Shown: piece by piece, positions 1 through 4,589 of the stretch
Numbering within the stretch: position 1 is the stretch's first letter
Layout of the letters: the number at the start of each line of letters is the position of its first letter
Source: RBG-16-68-21 sp035286665
GTDB lineage: Bacteria; Actinomycetota; Acidimicrobiia; Spongiisociales; UBA11373
Assembly: GCA_035286665.1 (NCBI GenBank)
Contig: DATECY010000021.1
Coordinates: 1-5,990 of the forward strand
Direction: 5' to 3'
Length of the DNA: 5,990 bases
Notes under the pieces: generated by a model
Databases searched by the model: none
What the model saw: the letters and a program-made list of their open reading frames with translations, nothing else
What the model was told of the DNA's origin: nothing
Translations under genes and position numbers: made by a program

Positions 1-31
1 TGAGCCACAACCGACCGCGTTTGGTGATCAT
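1..31 (-). CDS. Possible N-terminus of a gene running off the left edge
   Basis: An ATG at 31-29 on the minus strand opens a frame reading MITKRGRLWL to the edge of the window. A basic start followed by hydrophobic residues would fit the beginning of a signal peptide or membrane anchor, but only ten codons are visible. A TACCAT hexamer on the minus strand (46-41) lies 9 nt before the ATG, the same hexamer proposed for ppk1. There is no Shine-Dalgarno. No family can be assigned, and the frame could be chance. Confidence 0.22.
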   Translation of the reverse strand, partial: MITKRGRLWL

Positions 32-110
32 CGCTCGGGGATGGTACCGACGGGCTTGCAGGGCGCCGCAGGTAGCCGGAGCGATCCGAGGCGGCTCGCC
101 GGGCGATGCA

Positions 111-235
111 GAGGGCGCGCCGATAGGCGCGGACTCGGCGGTTGGGGCTGGGGACCCCAACCGCACCGCGATGAGGCCTCCGGCCGAAGAGCCATCAGCA
201 CTGCGCAAGAGCGCCCGCCTATTGGCGGACGCTCT
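111..235 (+). repeat. Structured ~125 bp dispersed element, copy A
   Basis: This is the first of two related copies; the other is at 4465-4589 in the same orientation. Shared blocks include GCCGATAGGCG, CCGCACCGCGATGAG (161-175), GAAGAGCC and AAGAGCGCCCGCCTAT (207-222). Predicted hairpins in order are: 111-136 around a GATA loop; 138-147 with 155-164, ten perfect pairs around CTGGGGA; 175-178 with 182-185; and 208-219 with 224-235, eleven of twelve pairs around TATT. A GATG/CATC pairing (170-173 with 193-196) encloses the third hairpin. The last hairpin is nearly an inverted copy of the first, so the element has terminal inverted repeats. Its right end touches the stop codon of the minus-strand crotonase gene. 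It could be a MITE/REP-like repeat or a structured RNA. There is no T-run after the last hairpin, so it is not a classical terminator. I do not recognise the family. Confidence 0.75.
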
Positions 236-1005
236 CAGCGCCCGCTGAATCGCGGGGGGCGTTTCCCCACAAAGGCGTCGACGCCTTCCTCGGCGTCTTC
301 GGTGGCGAAGACCTCGGTGAACGCGGCCGCCTCGACCCGGAGGCCGTCGACGAGCGGCAGACCCAGCCCGTCGGCGATCGCCGCCTTGGCGATCGCGATC
401 GCCGCGGTCGCCCCGGACGCCAACTCGCCGGCGAGCGCCATCGCCGCCTTCTGCAGTTCGGCGGCGGGGACGACACGGTCCGCCAGTCCCCAGGCCAACG
501 CCTCGGCCGCTCCGATCATCCTCCCCGTGTACACGAGGTCGCGGGCACGCCCGACACCGACCAATCTGGGAAGCCGCTGAGTTCCTCCCGCCCCAGGGAT
601 GATCCCGAGGCGAATCTCCGGCTGACCCACCTTGGCGTCGTCGGCGAGCATCCGCAGGTCGCACGCCATCGCCAATTCGAGTCCCCCACCGAGGGCATAC
701 CCCCCGACCGCGGCGACCACCGGCTTGGGGAGGGCCTCGAGCCGACGAAGCGTCTCGCCGAGTTCGATGCCGACACCGGCGCCTCCCGAACCGGCATCCA
801 TCGATGCCTTGAATGCTGCGATGTCGGCCCCGGCGGCGAAATGCGGGGAGCCGGTCACCAAGACCGCCCGCACCGACGGGTCCGATGCTTGGATGATCGC
901 GGCGTCGAGGTCGCCGATCAGATCGGCAGAGAGCGCGTTCACCGGCGGCCGGTCGAGGGTGATGACGGCCACGGCATCGTGGAGTTCGTAACGGACGAGG
1001 GACAT
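235..1005 (-). CDS. Enoyl-CoA hydratase/isomerase family protein (crotonase fold)
   Basis: This is a complete 256-residue crotonase, probably a cytoplasmic enoyl-CoA hydratase that adds water across trans-2-enoyl-CoA in fatty-acid or branched-acid breakdown. It opens with the usual VAVITLDRPPVNAL strand. The oxyanion-hole segments are FAAGADIAAF (about 56-65) and GGYALGGGLELAMACD (about 101-116). The acid motif GQPEIRLG carries Glu130, equivalent to Glu144 of rat mitochondrial hydratase, and PGAGGTQRLPRLVG follows. The second catalytic Glu (rat Glu164) aligns with Asp156 in RARDLVYTG, so hydratase activity is likely but isomerase or other crotonase chemistry is possible. The C-terminal EDAEEGVDAFVGKRPPRFSGR tail is typical of the family. 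The ATG at 1005 is chosen because GGAGG (1015-1011) lies 5 nt before it and the homologous region begins there; a longer frame to 1113 lacks this. It lies 124 bp after meaB on the same strand and may be cotranscribed. The substrate cannot be read from sequence. Confidence 0.93.
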   Translation of the reverse strand: MSLVRYELHDAVAVITLDRPPVNALSADLIGDLDAAIIQASDPSVRAVLVTGSPHFAAGADIAAFKASMDAGSGGAGVGIELGETLRRLEALPKPVVAAVGGYALGGGLELAMACDLRMLADDAKVGQPEIRLGIIPGAGGTQRLPRLVGVGRARDLVYTGRMIGAAEALAWGLADRVVPAAELQKAAMALAGELASGATAAIAIAKAAIADGLGLPLVDGLRVEAAAFTEVFATEDAEEGVDAFVGKRPPRFSGR

Positions 1006-1010
1006 CGGGG

Positions 1011-1015
1011 CCTCC
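1011..1015 (-). promoter_or_regulatory. Shine-Dalgarno of the crotonase gene
   Basis: The minus strand reads GGAGG here, 5 nt before the ATG at 1005-1003. It decides the start and rejects the 36-residue upstream extension. I see no clear promoter in the 124 bp gap to meaB, which fits readthrough from meaB. Confidence 0.8.
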
Positions 1016-1129
1016 GGGGTTTGGTCGGGATCATTCTGGCGCGACGTGCGGGCTTGCTCGGTCACGACCCCCCGACCGATGCTCCTGCCGGCCACTCTGA
1101 CAACGACCCGCAAGCTGCCGGCTGCGGAC

Positions 1130-2059
1130 TCATCCGGCGAGGATCCTCGCCCCCGTCCAGGGATCGATCTCTCCCGCTTCGACCGCGGCGGTGACGTCGC
1201 TCTCCCCTACGGCATCGGCGGCACGAGCCCTGACGATGTCGGCGAACGCGGTCACCAGCTCGGTACGCCGGCGACGGCGGCGGCGATCTTCGACCCCGGC
1301 GTCACCAAGAGCGGCGCGGTGGGCGAGCACCGCATCCCACACCGCTTCCACGCCGGATCCGCTCGACGCCACCGTCTCGAGGATCGGCGGCTCCCAGACC
1401 GGGTGCATGCCGAGCGACAGCATCGCTCTGAGATCGGCGACGGCGTCATCGGCTCCGGGCCGGTCAGCCTTGTTGACCACGAACAGGTCACCGATCTCGA
1501 GGATCCCCGCCTTGGCGGCCTGCACCCCGTCACCCCACCCCGGGGTGACGACGACGATGACGATGTCCGCCGCCGTGGCTACCTCGACCTCGTCCTGGCC
1601 AACGCCGACGGTCTCGATGATCAGGAATGGGAATCGCGCCGCCTCGAGAGCCACCATCGCCTTGGGTGCCGCGGTGGAGAGGCCGCCGAGGTGACCCCGA
1701 CTCGCCATCGACCTGACGTACACACCCTCGTCGAGCACGTGATCCTGCATGCGCACCCGGTCGCCGAGGACCGCACCCCCGCTGAACGGGCTCGTGGGAT
1801 CGACGGCGAGCACCGCCACTCGATGCCCTGCCGCTCGGATCGAGCGGACGAGGCCGTCGGTGAGCGTGCTCTTGCCGACTCCGGGAGCCCCCGTCACGCC
1901 GATGCGATGCGCGGGAACGGCGGCGGAGAACACCGCGCTGAGCGCCTCCTCGTGGCCGGGCGTGCCCTCCTCGAGGGCGGTGATGAGACGGGCGAGCGCG
2001 CGGCGATCCCCCTTCGACATGGCGACGGCGAGCGCGGCGAGATCGAGTGACCGAGGCAT
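1130..2059 (-). CDS. meaB: Methylmalonyl-CoA mutase-associated GTPase (MeaB/ArgK family)
   Basis: This 309-residue P-loop GTPase is of the MeaB/ArgK type (G3E/SIMIBI class). MeaB loads and protects adenosylcobalamin-dependent methylmalonyl-CoA mutase, or a related acyl-CoA mutase, in the cytoplasm, using GTP hydrolysis to gate cofactor delivery. Visible in order are an N-terminal helical region, the P-loop GAPGVGKS (57-64), VDPTSPFSGG (about 87-95), SRGHLGG (120-126), the ETVGVGQDE Walker B/switch II segment (149-157), the base-recognition motif NKAD (196-199), a run of seven arginines (259-265) and the C-terminal DPWTGARIL. Length and motif order match the family. The ATG at 2059 is preferred because it aligns with family N-termini and lies 7 nt after a TATCCT hexamer; an upstream GTG at 2092 and an internal ATG at 2020 are alternatives. 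No mutase gene is in the window, so its partner must lie elsewhere. The crotonase downstream suggests a shared acyl-CoA/propionate catabolism context. Confidence 0.93.
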   Translation of the reverse strand: MPRSLDLAALAVAMSKGDRRALARLITALEEGTPGHEEALSAVFSAAVPAHRIGVTGAPGVGKSTLTDGLVRSIRAAGHRVAVLAVDPTSPFSGGAVLGDRVRMQDHVLDEGVYVRSMASRGHLGGLSTAAPKAMVALEAARFPFLIIETVGVGQDEVEVATAADIVIVVVTPGWGDGVQAAKAGILEIGDLFVVNKADRPGADDAVADLRAMLSLGMHPVWEPPILETVASSGSGVEAVWDAVLAHRAALGDAGVEDRRRRRRRTELVTAFADIVRARAADAVGESDVTAAVEAGEIDPWTGARILAG

Positions 2060-2066
2060 CCCGGGG

Positions 2067-2072
2067 AGGATA
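2067..2072 (-). promoter_or_regulatory. Candidate -10 box of meaB, leaderless start
   Basis: TATCCT on the minus strand is followed by seven bases (CCCCGGG) and then the ATG at 2059. There is no Shine-Dalgarno; the nearby sequence is CT-rich. This spacing puts transcription start at or beside the A of ATG, as in leaderless mRNAs common in Actinomycetota. No convincing -35 is seen; that region is occupied by a heptad repeat. Confidence 0.5.
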
Positions 2073-2121
2073 CGGGACCGGGTGCCGGTCACCCGTCACC
2101 GGTTGCCCGTTGTCGGTGACC
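2073..2121. repeat. Degenerate heptanucleotide tandem array upstream of meaB
   Basis: Seven consecutive 7-bp units can be read with approximate consensus SGKNRCC on the plus strand; examples are GGTCACC, CGTCACC, GGTTGCC and GGTGACC. The period is 7 bp with few exact copies, so it is an old or selected array. It abuts the proposed meaB -10 box and covers where a -35 element would lie. The perfect heptad array at 2645-2672 has the same period. Confidence 0.55.
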
Positions 2122-2180
2122 CGAAGCTCCTCGCCCGCTGCCCGAAAGACATCAGACGCCAGCCGGCGGGCGGAGCTTCG
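2122..2180. repeat. Imperfect inverted repeat between nifU and meaB
   Basis: CGAAGCTCC (2122-2130) and GCCCGC (2133-2138) pair with GCGGGC (2166-2171) and GGAGCTTCG (2172-2180). This makes a 15-bp stem with a two-base bulge, extendable by two more pairs, around a loop of about 23-27 bases. The right arm can instead form a small hairpin, GGAGC-TTC-GCTCC (2172-2184). No T-run follows on either strand, so a factor-independent terminator of the classical kind is not supported. It may end the murA-nifU transcript, stabilise its 3' end or bind a protein. Confidence 0.5.
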
Positions 2181-2187
2181 CTCCACT

Positions 2188-2197
2188 GAGAATTCTC
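2188..2197. other. Perfect 10-bp palindrome
   Basis: GAGAATTCTC is self-complementary and AT-richer than its surroundings. It lies between the nifU stop and the inverted repeat above. It could be a dimeric protein-binding site, but a chance palindrome of this length is quite possible. Confidence 0.2.
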
Positions 2198-2248
2198 GCC
2201 GGGCGACCTCGGATGAGAACCGGAAGAGGGGAACGAGGGACGGCCCGC

Positions 2249-2512
2249 TCAGACCGCGTTGATCTCTTCCACGCCTGGGACCCGGTCGCGCAGAATGCGC
2301 TCGATCCCGGCCGTGAGGGTCATCGTGGACATCGGGCACCCGCCGCATGCCCCGACCAGCTGCAAGTTGACCGTGCCACCGTCGACCCCGAGGAGGATGA
2401 GGTCACCGCCGTCGGCCTGCAGCGCCGGACGGATGTATTCGAGGGTGTCGTTGAGCATGCTCAGATCGATCTGAGTGGTCGACTCGACGACGGAGGCAGA
2501 TTCTTCGGTCAT
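2249..2512 (-). CDS. NifU-like Fe-S scaffold/carrier protein (NifU C-terminal domain)
   Basis: This small protein of 87 residues consists almost entirely of the NifU C-terminal (Nfu) domain, which holds a transient [4Fe-4S] cluster between two subunits and passes it to target apoproteins in the cytoplasm. After a short acidic N-terminus come LNDTLEYIRPALQADGGDL (about 20-38), a strand with DGGTVNLQLVG (44-54), and the cluster motif CGGCP with Cys56 and Cys59, then MTLTAGIERILRDRVPGVEEI. It lacks the IscU-like and ferredoxin domains of full-length NifU and the A-type domain of NfuA, so it is a stand-alone Nfu. The ATG at 2512 is chosen because GGAG (2522-2519) sits 6 nt before it; longer in-frame starts lack a ribosome site. 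It lies 159 bp downstream of murA and 189 bp upstream of meaB on the same strand. I give no gene symbol because naming of these stand-alone forms varies. Confidence 0.93.
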   Translation of the reverse strand: MTEESASVVESTTQIDLSMLNDTLEYIRPALQADGGDLILLGVDGGTVNLQLVGACGGCPMSTMTLTAGIERILRDRVPGVEEINAV

Positions 2513-2518
2513 CAGGAA

Positions 2519-2522
2519 CTCC
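2519..2522 (-). promoter_or_regulatory. Shine-Dalgarno of the NifU-like gene
   Basis: GGAG on the minus strand lies 6 nt before the ATG at 2512-2510. It decides between this start and upstream in-frame ATGs at 2551 and 2635, which have none. Confidence 0.7.
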
Positions 2523-2549
2523 AACCAAGGATCAAGGGAGACATTCCGC

Positions 2550-2555
2550 ATAGTA
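2550..2555 (-). promoter_or_regulatory. Candidate -10 box of the NifU-like gene
   Basis: TACTAT on the minus strand lies about 37 nt before the start codon, which would give a 5' leader of roughly 30 nt that includes the Shine-Dalgarno. No clear -35 is visible at 16-18 bp. If real, the gene can be transcribed independently of murA. Confidence 0.35.
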
Positions 2556-2644
2556 GGAGAACGACAGACGACCCACGACACCCGAGCGTGCAGCCTGCAG
2601 ACGCGCTGTGGATTGCCGACAGGGTCCACGGCCAACCGGGAAAC

Positions 2645-2672
2645 GGGGGACGGGGGACGGGGGACGGGGGAC
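2645..2672 (+). repeat. Four perfect GGGGGAC heptads; G-quadruplex motif
   Basis: Four exact head-to-tail copies of GGGGGAC are followed by the murA stop codon; the last C of the array is the complement of the first... base of the minus-strand TAG region at 2674-2672. A degenerate fifth copy, GGGAAAC, precedes it at 2638-2644. Four G5 runs separated by two-base AC loops fit an intramolecular G-quadruplex on the plus strand, which is the template strand for murA; the minus strand is C-rich. It lies just past the murA coding end, so it could stall RNA polymerase or vary in copy number by slippage. Confidence 0.85.
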
Positions 2673-3925
2673 TAGTCGACCCGCTCGATCTCTGCGCCGA
2701 GGGAGCGGAGCTTGCCGGGGAAGTCCGAGTAGCCGCGGTCGATGTGTTGGGCATCGTTCACCGTGGTGAGCCCGTCTGCGGCGAGCCCGGCGAGGACGAG
2801 AGCGGCCCCGGCCCGGATGTCACAAGCGTCGATCGGACAGCCCGACAGCGACTCGACGCCACGGATGATCACGTGCTGACCCTCCAACTGGACGTCGGCG
2901 CCAAGACGGTTGAGTTCACCGACGTACCGAAACCGGGCGGTGTAGATGTTCTCGGTGACGACCGAGGTCCCCGCGGCGAGGGAGAGCAGCGAGACCATCT
3001 GCGGATGCATGTCGGTGTGGAAACCCGGGTAAGGGAGGGTTGCGAAATCGACCGACCCGGGACGATCGGGGCCGGCCAGAGTGACCCAATCCTTGCCGGT
3101 CTCATACCGGCACCCGGCCTGGCCGAGCTTGCGCAGCTCCATGCGGAGGTGCTCCGGCACGCAATCGGTGACGGTCACCTCGCCGCCGGTTATCGCCGCA
3201 CCGACCAGATAGGTCCCGGCCTCGAGGCGGTCGGGAACCGCCCGGTGCCGGGTCGGTGACAGCGATCGCACACCTTCGATCTCGATCGTCGACGTCCCCG
3301 CCCCGCGGATCACCGCTCCCATCCCCACGAGCAGCTCGCCGAGATCCTGGATCTCCGGCTCGCGAGCCGCGTTGCCGATGATGGTGATGCCCCGTGCCAT
3401 GACACCGGCGAGCAGCACGTTCTCGGTCGCCCCGACGCTGGGAAACTCCAGATAGACCTCGGCCCCATGCAGCCCATCCGGAGCCGTCGCCCGAAGCACG
3501 CCATGGACGAGTTCGAACTCGGCACCCATGCTTTCCAGGCCGCCGAGATGCATGTCGATCGGGCGGGAGCCGAAGTCGTCGCCTCCCGGCAAGGCGACCC
3601 GCGCCTCACCGCAGCGAGCGAGAAGGGCCCCGAGGACCAGGATCGAAGCCCGCATCCGCCGCACGAGATCGATCGGGGCCTCCGGCAACAGTTCATCGGG
3701 CACGTCGACCTCGACCGAGCTGCCGTCGAATCGGCAGGTGGCACCGATGTGGGAGATCACCTGACCCATGAGACGCACGTCGACGATGTCGGGCACGTTG
3801 TCGATCCGATGGGTGCCGGGGGCGAGCAGCGTCGCCACGAGGTGTTTGAGGACTGCGTTCTTGGCACCGAGCACACCGACCGAGCCGCGCAAGCGAGCGC
3901 CGCCGGTCACGAGAAGTTGCGCCAT
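2672..3925 (-). CDS. murA: UDP-N-acetylglucosamine 1-carboxyvinyltransferase (MurA), Cys-to-Asp active site
   Basis: MurA transfers enolpyruvate from phosphoenolpyruvate to UDP-GlcNAc, the first committed step of peptidoglycan synthesis in the cytoplasm. The 417 residues match the family length (E. coli 419). Conserved residues keep the E. coli numbering closely: Lys22-Asn23 in GAKNAVLKH, Arg121 in GSRPIDMH, the general base Asp305 in FHTDMHPQ, Arg371 in DIRAGAALV, and Arg397 in HIDRGYSDF. The catalytic loop reads PGGDDFGSRP, so Asp116 stands where E. coli has Cys115, the residue alkylated by fosfomycin. The Asp form is active and fosfomycin-insensitive in Mycobacterium tuberculosis and in engineered E. 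coli MurA, so this enzyme should be intrinsically resistant. The ATG at 3925 (second of two adjacent ATGs) is chosen because homology begins at MAQLLVTGG and it lies 6 nt after a TACAAT box. A longer frame to 4009 would overlap rpiB. Confidence 0.97.
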   Translation of the reverse strand: MAQLLVTGGARLRGSVGVLGAKNAVLKHLVATLLAPGTHRIDNVPDIVDVRLMGQVISHIGATCRFDGSSVEVDVPDELLPEAPIDLVRRMRASILVLGALLARCGEARVALPGGDDFGSRPIDMHLGGLESMGAEFELVHGVLRATAPDGLHGAEVYLEFPSVGATENVLLAGVMARGITIIGNAAREPEIQDLGELLVGMGAVIRGAGTSTIEIEGVRSLSPTRHRAVPDRLEAGTYLVGAAITGGEVTVTDCVPEHLRMELRKLGQAGCRYETGKDWVTLAGPDRPGSVDFATLPYPGFHTDMHPQMVSLLSLAAGTSVVTENIYTARFRYVGELNRLGADVQLEGQHVIIRGVESLSGCPIDACDIRAGAALVLAGLAADGLTTVNDAQHIDRGYSDFPGKLRSLGAEIERVD

Positions 3926-3931
3926 CATCGG

Positions 3932-3937
3932 ATTGTA
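3932..3937 (-). promoter_or_regulatory. Candidate -10 box of murA, leaderless start
   Basis: TACAAT on the minus strand is followed by CCGATG and then the ATG at 3925, a spacing of 6 nt, so transcription probably begins at or next to the start codon. No Shine-Dalgarno precedes either adjacent ATG. The shared ~70 bp murA-rpiB gap also holds the rpiB -10 box on the other strand. No good -35 match is seen. Confidence 0.55.
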
Positions 3938-3982
3938 CGAGAGACGCGGTCCTCTGCCCCGAGCCGCGTCCCTCCAGCTCAC

Positions 3983-3988
3983 TAGCCT
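3983..3988 (+). promoter_or_regulatory. Candidate -10 box of rpiB, leaderless start
   Basis: TAGCCT is followed by seven bases (GATACCC) and then the GTG at 3996. There is no purine-rich ribosome site before the GTG, so a leaderless transcript is the simplest reading. The box faces away from that of murA, about 46 bp away, so the two promoters are back to back and could share an operator. Confidence 0.5.
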
Positions 3989-3995
3989 GATACCC

Positions 3996-4445
3996 GTGCG
4001 CGTCGCCATCGCCGCCGACCATGCCGGCTATCTGCTCAAGGAGCACCTGGCCAGGTTCGCCGCGGCGACGGGCCACGCCGTCACCGATCTCGGCACGCAC
4101 ACCACCGACCCGGTCGACTACCCCGATTACGCCGCGGCGGTCGCACGAGTCGTGATTCGGGGCAAGGCGGAGCGAGGCATCGTCGTGTGCGGGTCGGGCG
4201 CCGGTGCGGCCATCGCAGCCAACAAGGTCCATGGGGTGCGCTGCGCGGCCGCCTACGACACCTACACCGCCCACCAGTGCGTGGAGCACGACGACGCCAA
4301 CATGCTCGCGCTCGGCTCACGGGTGACCGGCATCCAGGTCGCCGAAGAGATCGTCGCCGCCTTTCTTTCCGCGCGATTCTCGGGTGAGGAGCGTCACCTC
4401 CGCCGCGTCGAGAAGATCGCTTCGCTCGAGCGCCTGGGAGGATGA
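3996..4445 (+). CDS. rpiB: Ribose-5-phosphate isomerase B
   Basis: RpiB interconverts ribose 5-phosphate and ribulose 5-phosphate in the non-oxidative pentose phosphate pathway; some relatives act on allose or galactose phosphates. The 149 residues match the RpiB/LacAB family length. The N-terminus VRVAIAADHAGYLLKEHL carries the Asp8-His9 phosphate/ring-opening pair. DYPDYA follows at 41-46, then VCGSGAGAAIAANKVHGVR with Cys65 as the likely catalytic base (the E. coli arrangement, not the Glu variant of M. tuberculosis). EHDDANMLALGSRV contains His98, and the end has the usual HLRRVEKIASLE helix. The start is the GTG at 3996: homology begins there, it follows a -10 box by 7 nt, and any upstream start would overlap murA. 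The first copy-B repeat base lies about 20 bp after the stop. I am confident of the family; sugar specificity is inferred. Confidence 0.96.
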   Translation: MRVAIAADHAGYLLKEHLARFAAATGHAVTDLGTHTTDPVDYPDYAAAVARVVIRGKAERGIVVCGSGAGAAIAANKVHGVRCAAAYDTYTAHQCVEHDDANMLALGSRVTGIQVAEEIVAAFLSARFSGEERHLRRVEKIASLERLGG

Positions 4446-4464
4446 TTCGGAGGGACCGGCTGTA

Positions 4465-4589
4465 AGAGGCTCAGCCGATAGGCGGAGCCTCGGCGGCCTG
4501 GGCAGGGACCCGGGCCGCACCGCGATGAGCCGTCAGGCGAAGAGCCAATGACATCAGCGTAAGAGCGCCCGCCTATCCGCGGGCGCTCT
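4465..4589 (+). repeat. Structured ~125 bp dispersed element, copy B
   Basis: This is the second copy of the element at 111-235, placed between the rpiB stop and ppk1. Predicted hairpins are: 4466-4472 with 4485-4491, plus an inner GCC-GATA-GGC; 4493-4502 with 4509-4518, ten pairs including one wobble, around CAGGGA; 4529-4531 with 4536-4538; and 4562-4572 with 4579-4589, eleven perfect pairs around CTATCC. GATG (4524-4527) can pair with CATC (4552-4555). GATAGGCGG (4477-4485) is perfectly complementary to CCGCCTATC (4569-4577), linking the first and last hairpins. TAA lies on both sides of the GAG...CTC body (4463-4465 and 4589-4591), a possible 3-bp target duplication. There is no T-run, so a simple rpiB terminator is not clear, although the last hairpin could stabilise the rpiB mRNA end. 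Family not recognised. Confidence 0.75.

Noticed and set aside
111..235. Known riboswitch, integron attC site or CRISPR repeat
   Set aside because: The conserved blocks do not match SAM, cobalamin, c-di-GMP, ydaO, glycine or fluoride motifs as I know them; there are no attC core RYYYAAC/GTTRRRY ends, and two copies 4.3 kb apart are not a CRISPR array.
41..580. Open frame on the plus strand through repeat copy A into the crotonase gene
   Set aside because: It is antisense to the crotonase; the Ala/Ser/Pro-rich translation reflects codon shadowing and the front part is structured repeat.
1006..1113. N-terminal extension of the crotonase by 36 residues
   Set aside because: Family homology starts at MSLVRYEL and a strong GGAGG lies 5 nt before that ATG.
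1265..1285. Run of seven arginines in MeaB as a low-complexity or frameshift artefact
   Set aside because: It uses mixed CGC/CGT/CGG codons in frame and sits in the basic C-terminal helix region where MeaB proteins are often Arg-rich.
1046..2050. Long open frame of 334 codons on the plus strand
   Set aside because: It lies antisense to meaB, has the Arg/His/Asp-rich composition of a GC-rich shadow frame and shows no family motif, while the minus frame has all MeaB motifs.
1530..2348. Open frame of 272 codons on the minus strand
   Set aside because: It overlaps meaB and the NifU-like gene in another frame, and its product is Arg/Ser/Gly-rich noise.
2213..3259. Open frame of 348 codons on the plus strand
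   Set aside because: It runs antisense through the NifU-like gene and most of murA, both clear real genes, and its product resembles no protein family.
3926..4009. N-terminal extension of murA by 28 residues
   Set aside because: It would overlap the rpiB start, lies outside MurA homology and spans the TACAAT promoter box.
4562..4589. Last hairpin of copy B as an intrinsic rpiB terminator
   Set aside because: The 11-bp stem is followed by AAGAGG, not a T-run, and the same hairpin in copy A occurs in the opposite orientation relative to its neighbouring gene.
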